Positions 32,705 to 46,465 of a stretch of 64,000 nt of DNA are shown here, piece by piece. The notes beneath the pieces were generated by a model. It had not been told where the DNA came from, searched no databases, and was given only the letters and a program-made list of their open reading frames with translations. Source of the DNA: Pleurostoma richardsiae (Eukaryota > Ascomycota > Sordariomycetes > Calosphaeriales > Pleurostomataceae); the NCBI GenBank assembly GCA_030052745.1, contig JANBVO010000024.1, forward strand, positions 124,001 through 188,000. Reading direction: 5' to 3'. Within the stretch, counting starts at the first letter, position 1, and each line of letters starts with the position of its first letter. A program made the translations under genes and the position numbers.

Positions 32705-34198
32705 CTTGGGCAACCTGTGTCGGCGGTCCGGAGGGAAATACGGGCGTTTGAAGATACAGAGGAATCCAAAGTGATCTGGTCTAAAATGACAGGAAATATG
32801 GTCGAGGGAGCGTCTTTCACGGTTGCTGGCCCTGGGTGCTAGCTTAGCCCAGCGAAAAGTTCACGAGCTCGCCGCCAAAAGTTGGAGCTCCTGCAAGGTG
32901 GGATGGATAAACAGTTTCTCCCCTCGCCGGCAGGCAGCCCCTCGAAACTGGTACGTACCCTTAGTTACCCTTGGGAGTTGTCTGCGCGATGCCGTTCGTC
33001 AACGTCTGCCGCAACTGGCCAGACATAACATATAACATATTACTTATCAACCTAACAAGGCCTCTGCGGACTCGATGCTTGCGCCAACGCCCCTTACATC
33101 TCCAGTGATTTTAGAGATATTCTGAGATTTGCATTGTGACAACGTCTCCAAGTGCCCAAACCGCGCATGGGTAACAGATCATGTTCCTCAAAAACATATC
33201 GGAACTCGCAGAATGCTCATGCCTCTACTCCTACCTCGGGGGCTAAGAGTGCTCAGAGCCACCGTATATCTTGGCATGCCTAGACGGACGTTTAACGCCC
33301 CATCATGGAAGCGAAGCGAGGTATGATGAGCTTAATCAGCCACTCTGAATGATTCCAAAAAGACGTCCAGCAGCCACAGTTGTTGTTTATCTAAGCAGTT
33401 ATATATAGAGCTCAGCCACACAGGGGCATCTGAAAGAACCGTAGTAACCGACATTGCATTGTCTCTGATGCTCGCGCAAGTCACGGTGCGTCCTCGGAAC
33501 GTCGCCACATGATGCGGTTTCGAGCTCTCGAACGGTCGTTGCCTGCATCAGTTATTGGGAACCGGATCCAATGGCCAAGCATTAGCAAGGGTTAGACACC
33601 ACCGGTAGCGGCTTGGCTCTCCCAGCGGCCAGCAGCAGAACCGGAGGCCTACCGGGGTGTTCGGGTCGCCTTCCATGCCCAACAGGCCCCAAACGGGGTT
33701 TCTTTTGGGCCAGTCGGCCCCTTGACGTTCCGCAGAAAACGCAAGATTGGGGCTGTGCAAGCGAGCAGCAGTGAATGGATTGCGACAACCCGCGCCTCTT
33801 TGTGAGGACAAAGTGCACCTTCTAGAAGCGCAACGGCTTTATCGCCTTCACGGCTTCCCAGAGAAGTACGGGTTGACCATTCACCACAGGAAGCGTGAGT
33901 ATAAATAGCGTTCCGTCGCTTCTTTAGTGACCTCGGCGTGATTACAGCATTGCCCTCTTCTCGCATTCTCGTTCATTTTACCCGCTCACTGGACGCTTCT
34001 CCTGTCTGTAACGCCATCTGCCACAGAAAGTGACGCCTGCGTTACCCCACCTCGCTCAGTGAACCCCGCTGAACGGCCAATACCCGCCAAGCAGTTCGGG
34101 GTCATATATCATTCACGAGGCCTTCCAGATCTCACTATCCTCGCGACCTTTCAACTCCTACCGAACCGCACCTCAGACAGGCATCTCCTTACAGTGTC
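32705..34198. other. Divergent promoter region between CCT3 and the WW-domain gene
   Basis: This 1.5-kb gap lies between two outward-facing genes. I see no gene, tRNA or repeat in it. It should hold both promoters and leaders. Confidence 0.5.
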
Positions 34199-35272
34199 AT
34201 GGCCGATTTCGAAGCGCCGAGCGGCCCTCCGCCTCCCAAGGTGCCCGAGGGCTGGGTCGCACGATGGAATGACCAGTACAAAGAATGGTAAGCAATCACC
34301 TTTATTCATCACCGAGTTGCCACATCGCACCATCGCACCATCGCACCATCTCCGGCGAACCCGACACCGGACTGCCCGTCGCTAACCAACTCCCCAGGTT
34401 CTACGTAAACACCTTCACCAAGAAGTCACAATGGGAGAAGCCTACCGAGCCTGCTCGCCCTCCGCCATCCGACGACGCTCCGCCTGGTCCCCCACCAGCC
34501 TACCGGCCAGGTGACAGCCCCGCCCCGTCCGACGTCAAGACCAACCCCTTCGCCAACCAGCCCAGCGATAGGGCCGGCGGCAGCTCACACGAGGACGAGG
34601 ACGCTAGGCTCGCCCGCCGCCTGCAGGAGGAGGAGGACGCGCGGGCGCGCGCCGGTGGCGGCGCCGCATCCAGCTACGCCAGCACGCCCGTGCCCGGCGG
34701 CGGCAGCCCCTACCCGGGCCAGCTCCCGCCGCGGCCCGAGAGCCAGAGCGGCGACAAGTCGCGCGGCCTGCTGGGCAAGCTCTTCGGCGGCTCCAAGAAC
34801 AAGTACGGCAGCGGCGGCAGCTACGGCGGCGGCGGCGGGTACCCCGCGCAGCAGGGCTATGGCCAGCCGGCGTACGGGGCCCCGCAGCAGGGCTACTACG
34901 GCGCTCCCCAGCAGGGCTACGGCGGCGGGTATGGCGCCCCGCAGCAAGGGTACTACGGTGCTCCTCAACAGGGCTACGGCGGCGGGTACTACCCGCAGCA
35001 GCAGCAGCAGCAGTACAGCAGCGGCCGCAAGACCGGCGGCGGCATGGGCGCTGCGGGCGGTGCTGCCCTGGGTCTGGGTGCCGGTCTGATTGGCGGTGCA
35101 CTCATCGCGGATGCGATCGACGACCACGAAGATGCGGCGTATGCCGACGGTTACAGTACGTCTTTCCTTTCCCCCCCTATCTCCTGCATTCGCATAGTCT
35201 CATGCTAACTGACACTCCTCAGATGATGGTGCTGATGGCGGTGACTTCGATGGTGGCGGTGGTGACTTCTAA
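34199..35272 (+). CDS. WW-domain protein with Gly/Tyr/Gln-rich repeats
   Basis: This is a small adaptor-like protein of 298 aa. Exons are 34199-34287, 34398-35155 and 35223-35272, with introns of 110 and 67 nt. One WW domain occupies about residues 15-48, with Trp19, Trp42 and Pro45 in the expected spacing; the first intron splits it. Such domains bind proline-rich ligands. Between about 60 and 140 the chain is Pro- and acid-rich, including a DARLARRLQEEEDAR helix. From about 195 to 250 there are tandem repeats built from GAPQQGYYGAPQQGYGGGY, then a run of Gln. A glycine-zipper-like stretch (GAAGGAALGLGAGLIGGAL) follows, and an Asp/Gly-rich end. The composition suggests a self-associating, prion-like tail. 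The function is not established. Confidence 0.8.
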
Positions 35273-35745
35273 GACCGGGGTTTGTAACCTGGAAGGATAT
35301 GGCATCTCAGAAAACCCAAGAAATTACAATGATCGGTCGCCTGCGGGTTCCCTTATGATACATACATTACTTTGGCCGTGACGGACAGAGGCGGAGGGGG
35401 GTGCCCCACGACTTTACGCACGTACAGGCATCACGCTTGCTGAACTGGCAGTGGTGAGGTGACCTTATGACGACGATGGTTTCCGTACATAGCAGAATGA
35501 ATATCAATTTCTAGATGTCTTGAGCTCAGGTGAATTCTGTAGCAGTGTCCAATTGCAAGGGGTGGTCCGTCATACCTGTAAAATTCAGGGCTAAAGCGTG
35601 AGGTCATCTACAGGCGAGTATACAGCCGGGTTCGATAAGTCATAGCCACACCTTTTCCCATCTCTCGTTCTATCCATGTGTGGCATGCATGCAAAACCTG
35701 TCTCTAAAGAAGAACTCGACTGGAGATTTTGCCGCCCTGCAGTCC
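35273..35745. other. Convergent intergenic spacer
   Basis: This 473-bp stretch lies between the stop codons of the WW-domain gene (plus) and EMC7 (minus). It should contain both 3' untranslated regions. Nothing else was recognised. Confidence 0.5.
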
Positions 35746-36688
35746 TCACCTCCTCCCGCCCTTCTTCTGCGACCCGCCGTTCCCGGACGGGGCCGGGCTG
35801 TCCTCCTTCTTCTGCGAGCCGGCCAGGAACGCCGCCATGTCGAAGTTGCCCATGGGGTTCTGGCCCGGTTGGGCGCCGCCCATGAGGCTGTTCATCGGGT
35901 TGCTCTTCTGGCTCTTCTCCCACTCCTCGCGCATCTCCGGGTCCACTAGTGGCCCATGGCGTTAGCAGCCATCACGTCAATCTGGCTTCCACTGGATCCG
36001 GGGATCCTGTGAAGGGAAAAGGGAAAAAAGGCAGACTTACTGTTATCCACAAGGTACGGCATGCCGAAGAAGAGGCCCATGCTCACGAGGCCGACCAAGA
36101 TCATGGGGTTCTTCAGGATGCTGAAGACGGAGACTGCAACGATTTGCATGGTCAGCATCTCAAACGGTACAGCAGCAACGACGGGCGCCCACGGCCACCA
36201 GAGAAATACTCACATTTGCTCCTCTCCATGAAGTAATTCTTCCCCCCAAGCGGCCGCACCTCAAACACCCCCTCCCCATCGGCAGGCAACACCTCGCCCC
36301 GATTGTCCCAGTCATTCCCGCGGTACGTCTCCCACACCTTGACCCTCGCCTTGCCGTCCTCGGCCCCGGCCCCCGCGGGCGGCTGCTCGAGGACGTCGAC
36401 GCGCAGCGGCGCGAAGGCGTGCGTGGGGCAGTGCACGTCCAGCAGGTAGGACCCGGGGGCGACGTCGCGGAAGACGAAGCCGTTGGCGGTGGTCAGGGGC
36501 GCGGAGCGGCGGGGCTGGTGGAGCGACGAGAGGGTCGCGTGCGTCGAGGGCGGGAGGGACCACGGGTTGGGCAGGGCGTGGCTGGCGGGGACGCGGAGGG
36601 TGAGGGTCGTGGTCTTCGCGGGCGAGAGGGCGGAGGCGAGGGCCGCGGGGAGGAGGGCGCCCAGGAGGGCGAGAGGGGAGAGACGCAT
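35746..36688 (-). CDS. emc7: ER membrane protein complex subunit 7 homologue
   Basis: EMC7 is a lumenal, single-span subunit of the ER membrane complex, which inserts membrane proteins. Exons are 36688-36214, 36133-36041 and 35945-35746, giving 255 aa, with introns of 80 and 95 nt. A signal peptide (MRLSPLALLGALLPAALASA) starts the protein. A beta-rich lumenal domain follows, including the DVAPGSYLLDVHCPTHAFAP block typical of EMC7. After it comes ERSKFSVFSILKNP and a single membrane helix (MILVGLVSMGLFFGMPYLV). The cytosolic tail begins DNMDPEMREEWEKSQ and ends Lys/Gly-rich. Splicing at both introns restores the conserved helix and the DNMDPE junction. Confidence 0.88.
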
Positions 36689-37256
36689 GGTTGCTACTTA
36701 GGCACGGCGTCGTTGGAAGATTAGGGCGGTGATACTAGGAGGTATCTAGACGTTGAATATTTACCTGGTGGAAGAAGAGAACAAGATGGATAATGAGGCT
36801 CCGCTAACAGTGACGGAGGACGTTATGCCAGCACCTGGTTCTGCTGTGGACCTCGATTGATGATTGGCTGGATTGTTAGACCCTGCTCACCACCACGTTC
36901 TGATATCGCCAGCGCAATATGTCACATTCATTGCTCCCCTTCTCGCCATTCCGGTGTTTTAGCTTACAAGTACGTGCCTTATGCAACGCTAAATTTACTT
37001 ATTCGATTATGTTGCTGAGCTCCAGGATGAGTCTGCCGACCTCGCGCACCTTACTTCGGGTAGAGCATGGCCATTATCGTCGTTTTACACAGGTTGACCG
37101 GAATCTGACACCTTACGGAGATGATCACTGATCACAAATTCACACCATCGAGTCTCGGAGCGGGGTATTCATAACATAAAACTCTTCTCTGGCTGCCCAT
37201 TGAACCTACTCCTAACACTTTTTCTTAGAAAGGGGGGGTATTCTCATATCATCATC
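36689..37256. other. Intergenic gap between EMC7 promoter and O-acetylhomoserine sulfhydrylase 3' end
   Basis: This 568-bp spacer separates tandem minus-strand genes. It should hold the EMC7 promoter and the 3' untranslated region of the sulfhydrylase gene. Nothing coding is supported. Confidence 0.5.
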
Positions 37257-38993
<1,737 letters not shown>

Positions 38994-40738
38994 GATGAAG
39001 GAGGGACGGCGCAATCCGGCGTGTTCCTCTCTACTACTCGAAGCTCAAGATGTAGCACAGAGTGCTGGGACCGTGTCGATCAATGACTCTATCACAAAGG
39101 GGAATTGGGATTCGAGCACGACGGCAAGGGGAAGGGGAAGCACAGGTGGGAGCGGCGCCGACTAAGGAGGACGAGGGGGGGTTGTTGGGGGACAAAAGGA
39201 GCTACACAAGTCAGGGCATGCGGAGCAACCGAGGGACCTCCCGACCGGCTTCTTTTATACTTTACATAAGGCAAGTCCAAACCCCCGTCATCCACGGTCT
39301 CCCGCCCTTGACGCGCCAGTCCTGCGGTAACGGCCCTCAGCCCTCGACACCTGTGGGTGAAATTTGCTGGGAGCTCGTGGCTGCCCCTCCATGATGCCAG
39401 CTTTGGCGCGCCCGTTTTTGGAAGTGGGGTGTCGCTCTAGCGAGCACGTCATCCGGAGTCGTCTGATGCCAGTGCGGGCGGCGCGCGCTCAGTGGTCTGG
39501 CCGGCCTGCGAGCCACGCCGGAGAAAGGCTTAAGAGAGCAAGTGCGAACTGTCGCGACGGCCGATAGACGGCGCAATTATGGTGTGAGAACACAAATAAT
39601 TGCGTCCTGAGCTTATCGTCTGCTTCGTGGGCTGCTTCCAAGGCTCCAAGGTTCCAAGGTCCCGCGATCCAAGGAGAGGTAAGAAAAGTGTGCCTCCAGA
39701 AAGCTTCAAGTCAATACCCCGCCATCAGAGTGTGGCTGCTAAGAACACAGACAAATGGAGGGGTCGACGAGACATGGGAATTCCCGATGGACTGGGACCC
39801 TGCAGGCAAAGCATGGGTTGCGCGAATTCGCCAATTACCCACTCAGCTCCGGCTCCAGCTCCTCAAGGAGGGGCGCAGTCGGCTGCACTGAAGAAGAGAG
39901 CGGTGGAGCAACAGGGGATCTAAAGATCAGATTCCGCTTTTCGGTTCAGCTTCCTCCTATCCGGGTTCTCGTCCACGGCCTCCCTCTATCCCAGATTGGC
40001 CGTAGGTAGGTTCGCACCTTGGCTCCTCTGTCGGCCTACCGTTGCGATCACCCGAAGGATCGATCCATTTGTTGCTAGCTCGCCATCGGGGACTGAAGCA
40101 TGACCGGCGAGTAGTCTCCCTGGGATTCTGATCGACCGGAACAAAATAGCCACGCCGTTTTCCCACAGCCGCATCAATGGAGATGTTCTCCCGCGCTCCG
40201 TACAGCGCCTTAGGTTCAAAGTAATGCTGAGCACGACAGGCTGCCAAGCCGAGTCGGATAAGACCACGACAGGTGGCATCCAAGGTGACATGGGAGAAGC
40301 GACGAGAGTCCTTAGACGATCTTGTTCTCGTGTCGGAACATTGCTTTTCATTCTTCTAGATCCCCCGTCATAATACATCAGCCTGCAAGAAGACCGTGAC
40401 CAATAACAGAAAACAACCTATGTATTCGCGGTACCGAAATCCCCGTGCATCGGCACGCCGGATCGGAAGAGAAGCCCGGGATAGCCGGCCATCTAGACCA
40501 GGCTCCGTCCGTATTTCATCGAATTCCGCAGCAGCACCCTGCGCCCGCCCGCACCCTGCCCAGCAACCTCTGCATCGGCGCCCAGAAACATGTCTACCTC
40601 CTCGAGGGCCCGCCTGTCCCAAGCCAACACCGCCTTCCTCCTCGACACCTCCAGCGACGGGCGGTACGGAGTCGGCACGCCGCCGCTCTCGTCGTCGGAG
40701 TAGTAGGATGGAACAGCCCACCTCTCGGCGTCGCCGAT
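38994..40738. other. Intergenic region, 1.7 kb
   Basis: The region lies upstream of the sulfhydrylase gene and downstream of the MARVEL-protein gene, both on the minus strand. It should contain the sulfhydrylase promoter. I looked for a full CYS3/MetR-type palindrome and found only partial matches near 39390-39470. No gene is supported. Confidence 0.45.
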
Positions 40739-41347
40739 TCAGGCAGCCATGGCAGCCTCCTTCATCTGCGGCCCCGACATGGTCGCCGCAGGCTTGCGGA
40801 AGCCACCACCCTTGATTAGATCGCGGAACTTGAGCCCTGCGGTGACGGCCCACAGGGCGAAGCTGAAAGAGGCGAAGGCGGTGTCGGCGCGGGCGGCGCT
40901 GCAGACCATGCCGCGGCAGAAAAGCAGGCGGCTCAGGAACACAGCGAGGGCGACGAAGCCCGCGAAGTAGAACATGACATTGGTCGTCTCGAGCGCGATG
41001 GTCGCCCAGGGGTGGGTGACTGATTACGTCTATCGTCAGCGGACTGCCGGTTTTCTTCAACTTCGTAGTTTCAGCACATACAGCGAGGGAGAAACCTAGG
41101 TGCAAGTTCCAGGTAGGCGATGGAGAGTATGGAGAAGACAGGCGTGAAGACCAAAAAGTTGATCTGAGACGGCGAGGATGTCAAAGTGTCGACATTGTAC
41201 CAGTTTGCAACTACAAATATCGTGGTCAGTAACCCATGTTCCATCGATCCGTATCCTCTTCGACATACCGTAGCCCGAGAGACCGAGGACGATCACGGCG
41301 AAGACGCCCTGGACGATGCGCAGGGGAAGAACGAGTCCGAAACCCAT
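40739..41347 (-). CDS. MARVEL-domain membrane protein
   Basis: This is a small four-helix membrane protein of the MARVEL type, a fold found in proteins of membrane junctions and vesicle traffic. Exons are 41347-41269, 41210-41082 and 41019-40739, giving 162 aa; the introns are 58 and 62 nt. Helix 1 is VLPLRIVQGVFAVIVLGLSGY and is followed by NWYNVDTL, a typical fungal MARVEL junction. Helix 2 is INFLVFTPVFSILSIAYLEL, helix 3 VMFYFAGFVALAVFLSRLLF, and helix 4 TAFASFSFALWAVTAGL. A short loop between helices 3 and 4 holds two Cys. The soluble C-terminus is basic then Met/Ala-rich. No specific function can be assigned. Confidence 0.82.
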
Positions 41348-44188
41348 CTTGAATGAATGCTACCGTCGAGGCTGATGATGTTGACGAGAAATGAGAAGAG
41401 AATGTCCAGCAGAGTCCGGACGGCAATAAAACAGTATAAAACGAGTGCAACCGGTGCGCTGACAAGAAAAGAGAGATCAGGAGAGAAGAGGAACAGATGA
41501 GAGGGATCGCTGAGGCGGGAGAGGGCACATATTATTCATGCGGTGCAGGACTTCCTGGCCGCCGAGCCGCCCAAGTGTTTGATGAGTTGGACATCAAGGG
41601 ATGCGCTCCGATGCGGGAGGAATTGCGCTTCGATGCGCGGTCCTGAAGCCCGTCTGAAACGCGCTCCGGCAGGGATCAGCGCCATGCACTGATCCGGTGC
41701 ATTCCAGCCCGGCCCAATCCGGTGCGGAGAATGGCAAAAGGCCCGTGAGGCTGCATCAATGCCGGACCCACAGAGGAGAGATCCAGGCACTTTGACCCTT
41801 AAGTGCTTGCGTGTCTTTATCCAACTCGACAAGTAGCAGCTTGATGGCAAGATAGATTGCATTCGTGGGAGAGACTGGCAGCTAGAAAGGGACCTGACGT
41901 ATGAGTTCTCCTGGGGGGGAGCCTCGACTTTGAAAGCCCGCCGGAAGAGTAGAGGTATGCCCTCGGACCCCAGCAAGGATGACTGTGTAGCATCGGAGTA
42001 GTATTGAAACAAGAGATACCGCCAAGATTAGCAACACCGTCCAGGAAACACCCCGCGGACGGTTCCCTCATGTTTCCGAAGATTCTGTCTTGGACCTCGA
42101 CCTCTCGCACCTTGGCAGTTGCCAAGTTGTAAGAGCGCCGTGGAACTGCTCTTGGCTGTTTAGGGCCTGAAGGCGACTTGTATAGCCACGCAGCACCAAG
42201 GCATCTGATCTCGGCACTGAACTCTTCGACTCCGTGCAGGGCTGTCAGGTGCAGGCATAGCTGGGAAATTCAGCTGTCATTTGGTATGTAGAAGGAAATG
42301 CAAGGTGTATAGATCTGGCTGGACAATTTCCGCATCCTGCTTGCTGTAAACTCCAGCATCCAAGCTCATGAGCCTTGGTGTCAGTACAGGCGAGGTCATA
42401 TCCGAGAAGCTGTTACAAGTGAGCAGCTGAGACGCACACGGCACGCAGGCTCTCACGTCCAAACCATGCTACAACTCACAAATGCGCACGCCGGACCTGG
42501 CATACAGCCTTGCGGTTTGCTTCATTTGCAGGCGTGGATGTCGAGGTCAGTTATCGATATCAATAGAATATGTGCGACCCTCTTCTGATGATGAAAAGGG
42601 TTGTGGCGAAGATAACCAATCAGAGGCCAAGCGGAAGTCATCTGTCAGCAGACCCCTCTCAGCCACTCTGGATCGGGGGCTCCGAGAAGGGACGCCTCCG
42701 GGGCGACGTGTTTGTCCCGGAATCCGCGGGGTGAGGTGAGACTTTTTTTCAAGGAATTAATATAAGTACACAGAGAGCGGGTTTCTCGAGGAGTCCGCAG
42801 AGATGAGAGAGAGCATCTTCGCTACGCGTGAAATTCTGGGGTAATAGTAGTCTAATACTCTGGTGTGAATGAACAAACAACACTCAATAATCCGCAGAGC
42901 GTTCCGTACGAAGCATGTACAGTACATACACGCTCGTGTGATGGCCGGCAGGAACCGGCTTGACAGGCGAACCAGTGGGTGTTTAAGCAATATCGATCCG
43001 GGCCTTTGGAGTCGAAAGGCGGGAGGATCTGACTCGGTGACGTCGGCACCGCCATCTCGTTCGCGATGACATGTGAAGGGATGCTTTGCATCGGAATTGG
43101 TCCGTTGGATGGGTTGGTTGCTCCTAACAGACCAATAGGAGGTCTCGCTAGTAATCCCGTTAGTGCCCCATGCCGCACTCACGCCGACCTCCCCCGGATC
43201 CACCCCGGAACCCCAAGGTTTAGTGCACACAATGGTGCGCCGGCAGCCAAGAATTGAATGCTGACGCGGGACGGGACTTTCAGATTCCCGTCTCCGCAAG
43301 GGAAAAGGAAAGGAAAGGTTCGGCGTCTTCCTCCTATCGGTACATCGTAACCTGGGGCGGTGCAACCTTCTCTCCTGTTGAGGAGTTTTGCGGGTCTGCT
43401 AGGAGCTTATCTCGAAGAGACATGGCTCAGCAGTCAAGTACTGCGCACTCATGATCCTGCGACCACAGAGACATTGATAGATTTCCCGGAGCGGGAAACA
43501 ACACGTGCACCTTGGTACTACGATACGGTGAAAAATTCCGGTGGCACTTTGTGCTTGGGACTGCCGTGTGCAAGTGACTCTGGAAGAGAGACACTGTCGC
43601 CGCAATCCTCGAAACTCAAATAGGGGGCCTGCTTCCTTTATCGCCGTTCCAACATGCACATTTGTAGAAATACGTACAGCTATTAGCACCGCAGCTACTG
43701 CAGCTTCAAGGCTCATTCCCCGCGCTCTGCTAAGTGCAATCTCCCCGGGACGTTGTGCGGTGGAGCCGCGAGCAGACCAAGTGCGTCAATGACATACAAG
43801 CCGAGGCCCTCGGATTCTCCACCCTTGTGACCTCCTGCGCGCGAGCCAATCTGGGAACCTCCTCCACACCCGCGGCATACCGACCGTCGACCGACCGCCT
43901 CTGACCCCGGCCTACTAAATCTGGGACGTTGTCTCCCCCGAGAAACCATTCTCCGCATGGATTTGTTTCCTCTCTGTTATTTTCGAATTTCGCCCTATTC
44001 TTTACCAACGCACTCGCTGCTCTGTCTCCTCGCCGAGGCTGTGATCACCGCGTTGTAGCTCTGAGATTCCACCGCCCAGGGACCGCTCCTCCTGACACCT
44101 CCTCGCCGTCCAGTGAATCGTTCGTATCCGCCTCACTGTCTTGTCGCCGCTGCTGCTTCTCCAGGCTGACCTTCTCAAGACCGCAGAA
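41348..44188. other. Divergent intergenic region, 2.8 kb, no supported gene
   Basis: This gap lies between the MARVEL-protein gene (minus) and the acyl-CoA synthetase gene (plus). Its open frames overlap in several phases, lack family similarity and show no consistent splicing. It should hold both promoters. Confidence 0.5.
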
Positions 44189-46465
44189 ATGGCACCTCCT
44201 ATCACCGTGGCCGAGTTCGGCACTCGCATGTCACCACCTCCTCCGCCAGGCACTCCCTATGCTGTCCCTATACCTGGTTCGGAGCGCGAAGGGCGCAGCC
44301 CAGTCTATCGGCACTGGCGCGTCAAGGACGCTCCTTTGATTGAAAGATTCTCTCCCGAACTCGAGACACTGCACGACCTTTTCGAGGCGACCTGGACAAC
44401 TCGGCCTACTAAGAAATGCCTGGGCTGGCGGCCGTGGAACCCTGCCACCAAGACGTGGGAGGACAAGTATGTTTGGATGACATTTGCCGAGGTCGCGGAA
44501 CGGAGAAAGAACTTTGGAGCTGGTCTTGTGGAGGTGCACAAGAGAATCGGCGTCACGGCGGACAAGTATGGCGTTGCGCTTTGGGCGCAGAACAGGCCTG
44601 AGTGGCAGATTACAGGTCGGTTCGAGCCTCATTGCGCGGAATCCAAGTCGCGATGTACTGACAGCTTTCCTCCCAGAGCTCGCTTGCGTGTCTCAGTCCC
44701 TGTGGCCGGTCTCGTTGTATGAGACGCTTGGCCCCGAGGCGACCGAGTATATCATCAACCACGGGTCCCTGTCCTGCATTGTCTGCTCCTTAGTGCACAT
44801 CCCGACCCTCCTGAAGATGGCTGCTCGCGTGCCATCTGTCAAGGCTATTATCTCTCTGGACCCCCTTGACGAGGGCGAAGTCGCTGGTCATTCGAAGCTC
44901 GCCCTGCTGAACAAGATCGCGGCCGATGTTGGAATCGAAATCTACTCGATGGCGGATGTCGAAGCCATCGGAGCCAGGTCGGGCCGCCTGATGCACCCCC
45001 CGAAGAAGGACGACATCTTGACCATCAACTACACCTCCGGCACCACCGGCAACCCGAAGGGTGTAGTTATTAGTCACGCGCAAGGAGTTGCCGGCATTAC
45101 CGCTGCTCTAAGCACTGCCACTGTTTCGGAGAACGACGTTCATATTTCATACCTGCCGCTCGCGCATATATATGGCCGTATGGCAGATCAGGCAGCCCTC
45201 ACTGCCGGGGCGACTATTGGCTATTTTCACGGTGACATTACCGGACTTGTCGATGACATGAAGATTCTGAAGCCCACGGGCTTCATGTCAGTGCCGCGAC
45301 TTTACAATCGCTTCAGCTCTGCTATACAAGCCTCGACAATTGAGGCCGACGGTGTTAGAGGCGCGCTATCACGCCATGTCATCAACACTAAGAAGGCTTA
45401 CATGAACCTGCCTGAGGGAAAGGCAACCAATAGGCATTTTCTGTACGATCGGATATGGACCCCGAAGGTTTTGGCTGCTGTTGGTCTGCAGCGGACACAC
45501 TCGATGGTCAGCGGCAGTGCCCAGCTTGATCCTGACGTTCACCAGTTCCTCCGCGCGGCTTTTGGCAATCACTTCGTGCAAGGGTACGGCATGACGGAGA
45601 CATACGCTGTCGGGACTGTCCAGCTGCAAGGCGATTTCACCACGGGCAACATTGGCCCGCCGTGTCCGTCCGTCGAAGTCTGCCTAGAGTCCGTGCCTGA
45701 TCTGGAGTACTTCGTCACTGACAAGCCGAACCCGCGTGGTGAGCTGCTGGTGAGAGGTCCCATCGTCTTCAAGGAGTACTACAAGAACCCTGAGGAGTCG
45801 ACCAAGTGCATTGAAGCCGACGGGTGGTTCCACACAGGTGACATCTGCGAGATCGATAGCATGGGTCGCCTCATGATCATTGACCGCAAGAAGAACGTGC
45901 TGAAGCTCGCGCAGGGCGAGTACATCTCGCCAGAGCGCATCGAGAACGTCTACCTGGGTAACAGCAACCTGATCGCAATGGCGTACGTGCACGGCGACCC
46001 GAAGCAGCACTGCCTGGTTGGCGTCTTTGGCATCGACCCGGAGCATTTCGCGCCCTTCTCCAGCAAGATCCTCAACAAGACCATCTCCCCGACCGACAGG
46101 GATGGTCTGCGGGCCGCGGCCAACGACCCGCGCGTCAGGAAGGCGTTCCTCAAGCTGCTGGACGGCATCGGGCGGCACCACAAATTCAACAGCTACGAGA
46201 GGGTCCGCAACTGCTACATGGATATCGAGCCCTTCACCATCGACAATGAGCTGCTGACGCCTACGTAAGTTTTCCCAGCTTCCCTGCTCCTAGCCAATCA
46301 ATGATTCTCGACAGCTCTTTTACGTCCACGTAATTTTGTTACTGACAAGAAAACCCTTGCAGTCTGAAGCTGAAGCGGCCGCAAACGGCAAGGGCGTTCA
46401 AGGAGGAGATCGACCGCATGTACGCGGAGATCGCTGCCCAGGTCGAATCAAAGGCGAAGCTATAA
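44189..46465 (+). CDS. Long-chain acyl-CoA synthetase with peroxisomal targeting tail
   Basis: This ATP-dependent fatty acid-CoA ligase (EC 6.2.1.3) activates long-chain fatty acids. Exons are 44189-44615, 44677-46264 and 46363-46465, giving 705 aa, the usual size of eukaryotic long-chain synthetases. The AMP-binding motif YTSGTTGNPKG lies near residue 261, followed by SYLPLAHIYGRM, the GYGMTET motif and GWFHTGDICEID. The fatty acyl-CoA synthetase signature continues into DRKKNVLKLAQGEYISPERIE. The last three residues are AKL, a recognised variant of the type 1 peroxisomal signal. This places the enzyme in peroxisomes, feeding beta-oxidation. Intron 1 (61 nt) and intron 2 (98 nt) are GT-AG. 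The ATG at 44189 is the first in-frame ATG and gives the conserved N-terminal length. Confidence 0.94.

Noticed and set aside
40396-40819. Plus-strand open frames at the 3' side of the MARVEL gene
   Set aside because: They are Pro/Arg/Ser-rich, partly antisense to the MARVEL exon, and match no family.
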